This document shows positions 1 to 5,916 of a DNA stretch of 15,502 bases, piece after piece (position 1 is the first letter of the stretch; each line of letters starts with the position of its first letter). Source of the DNA: Oscillospiraceae bacterium (GTDB taxonomy: Bacteria; Bacillota; Clostridia; Oscillospirales; Ruminococcaceae); contig CAADWC010000132.1 of NCBI GenBank assembly GCA_900752625.1, forward strand, positions 1 to 15,502, in the 5' to 3' direction. Position numbers and translations under genes: made by a program. The notes under the pieces are model-generated. The model was not told where the DNA came from. It saw only the letters and a program-made list of their open reading frames with translations, and ran no database searches.

Positions 1-225
1 AAATTAGACGAGCTGGGCAGGATCGTGCTTCCGATGGAAATAAGAAAAAGCTTTGATCTTGCCGAAAAAGATCCTATCGAAATCTATACGGATGACGATA
101 TGATCATTCTTAAAAAGTTTCAGCGCACTTGTGTATTCTGTAATAGCGCAGAAAATGTTGTAGAATACAAAGGCAGGACTGTCTGCACAGAGTGCCTGAA
201 CGAATTGAAAGGTGAAAACAAATAG
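1..225 (+). CDS. AbrB/SpoVT-type transcriptional regulator with C-terminal zinc ribbon (5' partial)
   Basis: The frame is open from base 1, so the true start lies outside the window. The visible 74 residues begin KLDELGRIVLPMEIRKSF, the swapped-hairpin DNA-binding motif of the AbrB/MazE/SpoVT family, in which a dimer inserts a beta-rich fold into DNA. The next part (DPIEIYTDDDMIILKK) completes that fold. The C-terminal third carries two Cys pairs, CVFC and CTEC, about 20 residues apart, which fits a small zinc ribbon as in Firmicute AbrB homologues. Only a few N-terminal residues are probably missing. It is followed by a terminator and so is likely the last gene of its own unit. A regulator at the edge of a transfer region suggests control of the element, but the target is not visible. 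Confidence 0.85.
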   Translation, partial: KLDELGRIVLPMEIRKSFDLAEKDPIEIYTDDDMIILKKFQRTCVFCNSAENVVEYKGRTVCTECLNELKGENK

Positions 226-243
226 TGTGTCACGGTGGCACAC
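225..243 (+). repeat. Short hairpin overlapping the AbrB-like stop codon
   Basis: GTGTGTC (225-231) pairs with GGCACAC (237-243), including one G-T wobble, across a 5-nt loop. It begins on the last base of the stop codon. No T-run follows directly, so it is not a terminator on its own; it may be an operator or an mRNA 3' structure beside the terminator at 263-289. It could be chance. Confidence 0.35.
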
Positions 244-262
244 TCAATAGATATTGAAAACT

Positions 263-289
263 CGGCTGCTGATATGTAGCCGTTTTTTT
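263..289 (+). terminator. Rho-independent terminator after the AbrB-like gene
   Basis: CGGCTGC (263-269) pairs with GTAGCCG (276-282), a 7-bp stem with one G-T wobble and a 6-nt loop, followed at once by seven T (283-289). This is a classical intrinsic terminator on the + strand. It separates the regulator from the ssb-led operon. Confidence 0.8.
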
Positions 290-321
290 ATAGAAACTTG
301 CTGACAAGGAGGTGGTTCTGA

Positions 322-405
322 ATGAACAACATATATGAAAGGAGGTGCTGTGATGCTGAATCAATGCGTTATAATGGGGCGAGTAGCAACGGACTTAGAG
401 CTTAA
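322..405 (+). CDS. Possible 27-codon leader ORF overlapping the ssb start
   Basis: An ATG at 322 lies 7-8 nt after a near-perfect Shine-Dalgarno, AAGGAGGTGG (306-315). The frame encodes MNNIYERRCCDAESM and continues to a TAA at 403-405, inside ssb in another frame. The ssb ribosome binding site (341-346) lies within this ORF, so ribosomes on it could affect ssb initiation. I recognise no product. The strong RBS is the only support; it could equally be a remnant. Confidence 0.25.
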   Translation: MNNIYERRCCDAESMRYNGASSNGLRA

Positions 406-760
406 ATCCGTTCCGATGCAGAACAACAAGGAAAAAAGATACGTCTTTTTCAATCTTGCTGCTCAGAGAAGTTATCTCAATGCTGACGGCAGCCGGACTA
501 CTGATTTTATTCATTGTGTCGCCTGGGGCGGTACAGCGGAGTTTATTTGCAAGTATTTCGGTAAAGGCAGAATGATGATAGTTTCCGGAGAACTGCGCTG
601 CCGTTCTTATTTGAAAAACGATGAAAAGCGCACGATAACGGAGCTGCTTGTTACCAAAGTTGATTTTTCGGGCGAGCCTAAGCCAAACACTTCCGATGAT
701 ACATTGTCAGAAGATGTTGGTTCCGATGAATTACTTTCTGATGACGGAGTTCTGTTTTAA
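353..760 (+). CDS. ssb: Single-stranded DNA-binding protein
   Basis: 135 residues from the ATG at 353, chosen because GGAGGT (341-346) sits 6 nt upstream; the in-frame ATG at 335 would place that RBS inside the gene. The protein is a bacterial-type SSB that coats single-stranded DNA as an OB-fold oligomer. Visible family features are the opening strand NQCVIMGRVATDLELK, the FFNLAAQRSY strand, the TDFIHCVAWGGTAEFICKYF core (W and AE conserved), KGRMMIVSGELRCRSY and a final VTKVDF strand at about residue 105. A short acidic linker ends in DDGVLF, a variant of the usual DDDIPF tip used to dock partner proteins. It heads a group of DNA-metabolism genes on the element and likely protects the transferred strand in the recipient. 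The element copy is shorter than typical chromosomal SSB because the linker is short. Confidence 0.93.
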   Translation: MLNQCVIMGRVATDLELKSVPMQNNKEKRYVFFNLAAQRSYLNADGSRTTDFIHCVAWGGTAEFICKYFGKGRMMIVSGELRCRSYLKNDEKRTITELLVTKVDFSGEPKPNTSDDTLSEDVGSDELLSDDGVLF

Positions 761-789
761 ATTACGATGATTGAAAAGAGGTTTTTACT

Positions 790-1419
790 ATGAAAATGGA
801 TATTACTTTTAACGTATACGAGGCAAATGATTTTTGCGGTTATGCAAATGTTGTTTTCGATGAGAAGTATGCTCTTGAGCACATTCAGCTGCGTAAAAAT
901 GCTGACGGCGGTCTGTATGTTGTGACTCCCGGCTATACCAATAAGAACAACGAACGCAAGGAATTTTTTCACCCGGTTTCAGCAGAATCTCGAAAAGAGT
1001 TTGATACAGCTGTTATAAAAGCATATAATCAAACAAAGTCAACAGGCAACAGAAAAACTACGGTCGTAAATGACTTGCCGCCTATGGAAATATCTAAGGT
1101 CAATGCTGCAGAATACGAAAGAGGTATGACAATAGGACTGGCAAGCGTTGGCTTTGCTAAGAGCTATATGCTTGATGGTATTCAGATCAAAACAGGTCAG
1201 AACGGTGAATATCTTAACCTTCCGAAGTATACACAGCCCGTCCTTAATCAGGGCAGTCCAGTCTATGACGAAAACGGACGTCCCAAAAAGGATTATCGTG
1301 ATGTTTTCAAGCCTATAACCAAAGAGGCATACGAAGAACTTAAAAACACTGTGCTTGATAAATTCTATGAAAAATCAAGAGCAGCGGAATTGTCAAAAGA
1401 ACGAACCGCACGCTTTTAA
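790..1419 (+). CDS. Tandem SpoVG-like domain protein
   Basis: 209 residues; the ATG at 790 follows AAAAGAGG (774-781). I read two SpoVG-like domains. The first (about 3-80) has the family order of a beta hairpin, LEHIQLRKNADGGLYVVTPG, a charged turn, then FFHPVSAESRKEFDTAVIKAY. The second (about 99-195) repeats it: MEISKVNAAEYERGMTIG, SYMLDGIQIKTGQNGEYLNL, then YRDVFKPITKEAYEELKNTV and KFYE. SpoVG proteins are small nucleic-acid-binding regulators in Firmicutes, normally single-domain and about 95 residues, so this is a duplication or fusion. The linker (80-98) is polar, and the second copy has a longer loop (VLNQGSPVYDENGRPKK). It lies 29 nt after ssb and 22 nt before the primase-like gene, so a role in binding element DNA or RNA is likely. 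The SpoVG assignment is by motif pattern only. Confidence 0.72.
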   Translation: MKMDITFNVYEANDFCGYANVVFDEKYALEHIQLRKNADGGLYVVTPGYTNKNNERKEFFHPVSAESRKEFDTAVIKAYNQTKSTGNRKTTVVNDLPPMEISKVNAAEYERGMTIGLASVGFAKSYMLDGIQIKTGQNGEYLNLPKYTQPVLNQGSPVYDENGRPKKDYRDVFKPITKEAYEELKNTVLDKFYEKSRAAELSKERTARF

Positions 1420-1441
1420 AATAATAAAGGCGGTGTAAATC

Positions 1442-2635
1442 GTGACTAAAAAAAAATCAAGCGGAGGTCAGTATATAGTCTATACTCCTGAAGAGCTTGC
1501 ACAGGCAAGAGATACTGATATGATCGAATTTCTTGGCAGACATAACGGTTATTCATTCGTCCGCGAGGGTTCGGATTATCGCTGTAAAGAGCATAACAGT
1601 CTGTGTATACGATCTGACCGTAAACGGTGGTATTGGAACAGTCAGCAGTTAGGCGGGAACAATGTTCTTGATTGGCTGCAAACAGTAGAGCGTTTTGATT
1701 TTAAGACTGCGTGCAGTATCGTTATTTCAAAAGGCTCATATGACAGCCGTAATTATAACCCGGCACCAAAGACGGTTTCCAATAAGGAGAAAGCAGTTTT
1801 TTCATTGCCGCCTGCCGCAGAAGGACAGTATAAACGAGCTTATAGTTATCTTGCTTATGTGCGAAATATTTCTCACGAGGTCATTACTTACTGCTTTCAG
1901 AATAAGTCGCTATATCAGGACAACAAATACAACTGTGTATTTGTGGGTCGAGACGAGAATGGAACGGCTAAGTTTGCAGAGCGCAAATCAACGTCCTTAT
2001 ATCCATATGCAATCGGAAAAGTAGATGTAAGTCTTTCTGATAACGTTTCGCCAATCTATATGAAAGCGTTAATGAGGGTAGGGCGTTCGGATTATGATTA
2101 TGCAAATATAACTAACGATATGGAGTTTATCTATGACCGTGAAACGCAGGATAAATTCCACAACGCATTGAAAGGTCACAAGTTTCGCGGAAATATAAGC
2201 GGCTGTGATTTTGATTACGGCTTTCATATTGACGCGCAAACAAAGTCTGATAAGGTTTTTGTGTTCGAGGCTCCAATAGACGTGATGGCTCACTGCACAT
2301 TAACAAATATGAAAGCTCAACAAGCCGGTATGCCCGATTGGAACCGTGCATTTTTAAAACATAATAGGTTGTCACTTTCGGGTACTACTGACAGATCATT
2401 AAAGCCGTATCTTGACAGACACCCAGAGATAAATCAGATCATTGTCTGCACGGACAATGATAAGGCTGGCAGAAAGGCAGCTGAAAACATCAAAGCAAAA
2501 TATTCGGCAATGGGATATAACGTGAAGTATATACCGTCTAAGCAAGGCAACGACTATGCCGAGTATCTTGATATAATCAAAGAGGCACAGAGTGACGTGT
2601 TTGAACATGATAAAACATATAAATTCAGGAGGTAA
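1442..2635 (+). CDS. DUF3991/Toprim primase-like protein
   Basis: 397 residues from a GTG at 1442 preceded by AAAGGCGG. The N-terminus (about 15-100) resembles the DnaG-type zinc-binding region (YRCKEHNSLCIRSDRKRWYW, then GGNNVLDWLQ), but only C48, H51 and C55 are present and the usual second Cys knuckle is absent. A DUF3991-like section follows (about 120-190; YLAYVRNISHEVITY, then FVGRDENGTAKFAE). The C-terminal Toprim domain shows its acidic signature: VFVFEAPIDVMAH (E276) and IIVCTDNDKAGRKAAENIK (D338, D340). Such proteins are carried by many Firmicute mobile elements and are thought to prime the complementary strand or act in replication. About 55-60 residues between AERKSTS and FRGNISGCDFDYGF look longer than in relatives I recall. 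The last two Arg codons contain the RBS of the next gene, so the two are coupled. Confidence 0.85.
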   Translation: MTKKKSSGGQYIVYTPEELAQARDTDMIEFLGRHNGYSFVREGSDYRCKEHNSLCIRSDRKRWYWNSQQLGGNNVLDWLQTVERFDFKTACSIVISKGSYDSRNYNPAPKTVSNKEKAVFSLPPAAEGQYKRAYSYLAYVRNISHEVITYCFQNKSLYQDNKYNCVFVGRDENGTAKFAERKSTSLYPYAIGKVDVSLSDNVSPIYMKALMRVGRSDYDYANITNDMEFIYDRETQDKFHNALKGHKFRGNISGCDFDYGFHIDAQTKSDKVFVFEAPIDVMAHCTLTNMKAQQAGMPDWNRAFLKHNRLSLSGTTDRSLKPYLDRHPEINQIIVCTDNDKAGRKAAENIKAKYSAMGYNVKYIPSKQGNDYAEYLDIIKEAQSDVFEHDKTYKFRR

Positions 2636-2640
2636 TCAAC

Positions 2641-2898
2641 GTGAACTTTTTAACGAAATTGGCGGCAAATCCGTCTGCGGAAACATCAGGAATAATTGAG
2701 TGGTTTAACAGTTGGTCGGATCAGGCTAAACTTATAGTTCCTGCGGTCGGAACATTTCTTGCTATTATAGTAGGTCTTGTAGTAATGTTTGCCGGACGTA
2801 ATTGGTCAGAAGTTGCAAAAAAGTGGGCAGGAGCGATAATTGCGGGCATCCTTATTATAAGCTATGCTCCATCGCTCATTACCGGTATGGTAAACTGA
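2641..2898 (+). CDS. VirB2/TrbC-like small two-helix membrane protein (candidate pilin)
   Basis: 85 residues from a GTG at 2641; its RBS CAGGAGG (2626-2632) lies within the end of the preceding gene. A soluble N-terminus (MNFLTKLAANPSAETSGIIE, residues 1-20) is followed by two hydrophobic helices, about 30-51 (LIVPAVGTFLAIIVGLVVMF) and 63-82 (AGAIIAGILIISYAPSLITG), joined by a short basic loop. Size, topology and position upstream of the VirB6, VirB3 and VirB4 homologues match VirB2/TrbC-type subunits of Gram-positive type IV secretion. There is no sequence signature strong enough to prove the family. The strong hairpins just downstream would fit a protein needed in greater amount than the rest of the operon. 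Confidence 0.65.
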   Translation: MNFLTKLAANPSAETSGIIEWFNSWSDQAKLIVPAVGTFLAIIVGLVVMFAGRNWSEVAKKWAGAIIAGILIISYAPSLITGMVN

Positions 2899-2923
2899 TG
2901 ATTGGTTTTCTGTCAGAAGAACG

Positions 2924-2948
2924 AAATGCCTGCATTGCGGGCATTTTT
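2924..2948 (+). terminator. Terminator-like hairpin inside the transfer operon
   Basis: AAATGCC (2924-2930) pairs with GGCATTT (2940-2946) around a 9-nt loop, and the T-run continues to 2948. It lies 25 nt after the VirB2-like stop and could cause partial termination between the pilin candidate and the large channel genes. Its T-run is shared with the left arm of the inverted repeat at 2944-2984. Confidence 0.55.
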
Positions 2949-2984
2949 CAAACAGTCCGTACTTTATACGGACTGTTTGAAAAA
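2944..2984 (+). repeat. 18-bp perfect inverted repeat with 5-nt loop
   Basis: Left arm 2944-2961 and right arm 2967-2984 are perfect reverse complements, with loop CTTTA. The arm runs from five T through CAAACAGTCCGTA. On either strand the 3' arm ends in A, not T, so it is not a standard intrinsic terminator. It ends just upstream of the RBS of the VirB6-like gene. It may stabilise or process mRNA, antagonise the neighbouring terminator, or bind a protein. Confidence 0.8.
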
Positions 2985-3004
2985 TTAATGAAAGGATTGA
3001 CACT

Positions 3005-5563
3005 ATGAGTAGATTTAATAAATCAATATATCGGTATGCATTTATAGCTTTCTGTACGATAATGCTGTCAATACTGTACTTTGGGATATCAGCAGCTGCC
3101 GCAGTAGATTATGACAGTCTGAGTTCTGATGTTCTGGAGCATATCAAGGTCAGAACAGGATTGCGCAACTTAATACGCGCAGCACAATTTGCAATACTCA
3201 AAACGATAGCAATGATAGTCGATGAGTTCGATGAAGCTATTGATGTCATAATGCACTTGAATTTATATGATTTGCTTGACGGCAAATTCAGCTGGGACTT
3301 GCAGCCGCTTGCATGGGCAGTGCTGTCGCTGTTTATAATAATCGCAGGGTTTACTTTGATGGTATTTGCAGATAAGCTCAAAATAACAGATACCTTAAGG
3401 AGCATTATAATCTCGTCAACAATAATAGTAGCTTTTCCTACGCTTATATCCGCATTTTCAGACCTCAAAGATAAAGGCGTAGATACAGTAGACGCATTGT
3501 CCTCAGATATTAACCAGGTCGATGAGAATGGTTTGGTTTATGGCTTGGGAGATACACTATTATCATCAAATATTGTAGCAATAACTGATGTAGACGGTCA
3601 GCTGCATTATTATAATGAAGTTAAAGATAGATATCCCGGGTCGATCTATCACATCAATATCAATGACTGCCTCGATAATTCTGTATGGGATAAAGAGCCT
3701 GTCGGCATTGACAGTATAGACGGTTCGCAGACGCGCTATTCTGAGCTGACTACATTAAATATGATGGATTTGCTTGGATTGAGAGCACAATATGTTGTTT
3801 ATGTCCAGGCTTTAGAAAATGATTATGGCGTTGTAGTATCAGACGGGCAATATGCGTCAGGTGACGGCAGCGCAAGAGAACCTGATTATATACAGGACGG
3901 CACACCACATTGGAACGAAGTAACAATGACCGTTGACGAATACCGCAGATATCTTATCAACCTTATATCGACTCATACAGCTGTTGTTGATGCAGGACTA
4001 CAGTCTGAAGTGGCAGCAAAGAATACTATAGAAGAAGCGCTTGAGGTCATTAAGGATATTGTTATAAGACGTTTAAATATACAACAGAATCAGTATTACG
4101 CGGCTCACGGCACAAGCACAACATATTTCTATCGTGAATTGATTACGCAAGATGATTATGAATCTATGGCGTGGTACGATCAGCTTATTACTCAGGTCAA
4201 GACATTAGGATATCCATCGGAGTACATATATGCTTTTGATATGAATTTCTGTTTTACGCTGTTTATACTGATTGTTACAGCAATCTGTCTGCTGTTTGCA
4301 GGCTTTAAGCTTGGTACAATGCTTTATGATATCCTCTTTATGTCGCTGATCGGCTCAGTTGCCGCTGCTACAGACGCGACAAGTGCAGGCAGAGCCAAAA
4401 AGATAGTAATGGAGCTTATATCATCATACACAATATTTATTGTAGTGGCTTTTGTGCTCAAGCTTTATCTGATATCTGTAACGGGTATATATAATAATAT
4501 TGATAATATCATTGCGCAGATAATACTGCTTATCGCCGGTGCAAAATTTGTTATAGACGGACCCGATATAGTAGTTAAGCTACTCGGAATAGACGCAGGC
4601 GTTAAGAGCGGCGCAGCAACGCTGACTGCAATGCACTCGGCGGCGTCTATGGTGCAGAATGTTGGTCGTACAGTAGGCAGAGTAGGCGGAACGGCACTTG
4701 CAGCGCCTTCAAAGATTGCGTCGGTAGCCGGTTCTATGTATGCCGCTGCCAATGATATAAAAGGTGCAGACGGTATTGCAGAAAAGGTCGGCGCAGCTGT
4801 TGAAAACACACCTGTAGGACAGGCTTTCAAGCAGTCCGCACTTAATAATGTACGCACAAATTCCGATTACTCGGATTATAAGGCTGGTCAGCCTGATAAG
4901 GAACATACTAGTCCTGCAAAAGTAGCAGGTAATATCGTTGGCTCTGCCGCTAAGACAGCTACTGATGTAAGTTCTGCATTAAAATCAGCAGGCAGCTCTG
5001 TTAAAAACAGTGTAGGCAGCTATTTTAATAGCATAAAAAATGCTGATGGCTTTAAAGATACCACTACATCGGTTGGTGCACCACTTAGCAAACTTGCAAG
5101 TAATGCTGTTACAGATTTTAAGGACGGATATGCTCAATCAAGAGGAGCAGCTAATAATATGCAAACTAACAATGCCGCAGCTCCTGCTCAGGCATTTGGC
5201 AGAGATGGTAAAGATGGCAGCAATGGCAGGGACGGAAAAGACGGCATTGACGGACTGAAAGGTGCTGACGGCAGAAACGGTGAAAATGCTATAGCTCAAT
5301 CGTCTGAAAAGTCAACAGCTGTTTCATCAACGGAACATTCTGAACCATCAAGCGGCAGGGGCTTTACAGAAACTGCTGATAATTATGACAGCAGCACTAA
5401 TATTGAAACTGAAATGGCAAAACCTAATGACGCAGGCAGCGGCTTCGCCCAATCAGAGCAGCGAGCTGAATCCTTGGTGGATTCCTATGCCGACAGGCTC
5501 AGACAATCGGAGCATAGCGACACATTTGCAGACAAGGAAAGAAAAGAGGAGAGTAATAAATAA
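3005..5563 (+). CDS. VirB6/TrbL-like conjugation channel membrane protein
   Basis: 852 residues; ATG at 3005 after AAAGGA. Residues about 9-33 form a signal or anchor helix ending in AAAAVD, a possible cleavage site. Hydrophobic segments follow near 103-122 and 133-152. An extracytoplasmic region (about 155-405) is acidic and Tyr-rich. A second membrane cluster lies near 412-434, 439-455, 472-493 and 501-518, and ends in VIDGPDIVVKLLGIDAGVKSG, a motif I associate with VirB6/TrbL-type proteins of Gram-positive conjugation systems (pLS20_p028-like). The tail (about 540-852) is low-complexity, rich in Ala, Ser, Gly and Asp, with a collagen-like stretch at 732-761. It should form the inner channel with the VirB3 and VirB4 homologues. 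The stop TAA shares its last base with the next ATG. The exact subfamily is from memory and not certain; the topology and context are strong. Confidence 0.8.
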   Translation: MSRFNKSIYRYAFIAFCTIMLSILYFGISAAAAVDYDSLSSDVLEHIKVRTGLRNLIRAAQFAILKTIAMIVDEFDEAIDVIMHLNLYDLLDGKFSWDLQPLAWAVLSLFIIIAGFTLMVFADKLKITDTLRSIIISSTIIVAFPTLISAFSDLKDKGVDTVDALSSDINQVDENGLVYGLGDTLLSSNIVAITDVDGQLHYYNEVKDRYPGSIYHININDCLDNSVWDKEPVGIDSIDGSQTRYSELTTLNMMDLLGLRAQYVVYVQALENDYGVVVSDGQYASGDGSAREPDYIQDGTPHWNEVTMTVDEYRRYLINLISTHTAVVDAGLQSEVAAKNTIEEALEVIKDIVIRRLNIQQNQYYAAHGTSTTYFYRELITQDDYESMAWYDQLITQVKTLGYPSEYIYAFDMNFCFTLFILIVTAICLLFAGFKLGTMLYDILFMSLIGSVAAATDATSAGRAKKIVMELISSYTIFIVVAFVLKLYLISVTGIYNNIDNIIAQIILLIAGAKFVIDGPDIVVKLLGIDAGVKSGAATLTAMHSAASMVQNVGRTVGRVGGTALAAPSKIASVAGSMYAAANDIKGADGIAEKVGAAVENTPVGQAFKQSALNNVRTNSDYSDYKAGQPDKEHTSPAKVAGNIVGSAAKTATDVSSALKSAGSSVKNSVGSYFNSIKNADGFKDTTTSVGAPLSKLASNAVTDFKDGYAQSRGAANNMQTNNAAAPAQAFGRDGKDGSNGRDGKDGIDGLKGADGRNGENAIAQSSEKSTAVSSTEHSEPSSGRGFTETADNYDSSTNIETEMAKPNDAGSGFAQSEQRAESLVDSYADRLRQSEHSDTFADKERKEESNK
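5198..5287 (+). repeat. Collagen-like Gly-X-Y coding repeat
   Basis: Ten consecutive G-X-Y triplets (residues 732-761 of the VirB6-like protein), rich in GRD, GKD, GID and GAD, each starting with a GGN codon. The codons vary (GGC, GGT, GGA), so this is kept at protein level rather than being a recent DNA slippage product. Short for a stable triple helix, and without the usual proline. Confidence 0.8.
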
Positions 5564-5916
5564 TGGGACTTGTACCTAAAACGACAAAATCAGAAGTAAA
5601 AGTTTTCAGAAATCTGTCTGTCACACGAGTTATAGGTCTGATAGCGTCGGGTGGCATGGGGCTGACTATCGGGTCTATGCTGCCGTATGACTGGTTACAG
5701 ATAGGCTTATCATTAGCATTTGTGATACTGTTTATGATAGCATCGGGCAAAGCTCCTACAGATCCGACAAAGCCATTTGTGATAGGGTTGCTGCAATATG
5801 TAACATATAAGCTGATGCCTAAAAAACTTTATGGCAAAAACACAGAAGAATACATTGAATATAAAGAAAGGTTAAAGGCTAAGAATGAAAAGAGAAAAAA
5901 CAAAAAGAAAAAATAA
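5563..5916 (+). CDS. VirB3-like small membrane protein
   Basis: 117 residues. The ATG overlaps the stop of the VirB6-like gene by one base (TAATG), with GAGGAGAG about 9 nt upstream, so translation is coupled. Two hydrophobic helices lie at about 21-40 (TRVIGLIASGGMGLTIGSML) and 44-61 (WLQIGLSLAFVILFMIAS). A cytoplasmic segment follows, and the C-terminus is very basic (KNEKRKNKKKK). Size, topology and position directly before VirB4 match VirB3/PrgI-type subunits, which anchor VirB4 at the membrane. Firmicute proteins of this kind are often left as domains of unknown function (perhaps DUF5592). The last 32 nt overlap the VirB4 gene. Confidence 0.68.
   Translation: MGLVPKTTKSEVKVFRNLSVTRVIGLIASGGMGLTIGSMLPYDWLQIGLSLAFVILFMIASGKAPTDPTKPFVIGLLQYVTYKLMPKKLYGKNTEEYIEYKERLKAKNEKRKNKKKK

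Noticed and set aside
335..352. Earlier ATG at 335 as the ssb start
   Set aside because: It would put the strong RBS GGAGGT inside the gene and add MKGGAV before the usual SSB N-terminus.
2944..2984. 18-bp inverted repeat as a standard Rho-independent terminator
   Set aside because: The 3' arm is followed by A-rich sequence on both strands and there is no T-run after the stem; the nearby 2924-2948 hairpin fits better.
4465..4857. Antisense open frame of 130 codons within the VirB6-like gene
   Set aside because: It mirrors the Ala/Gly-rich coding strand, has no RBS, and shows no recognisable protein features.
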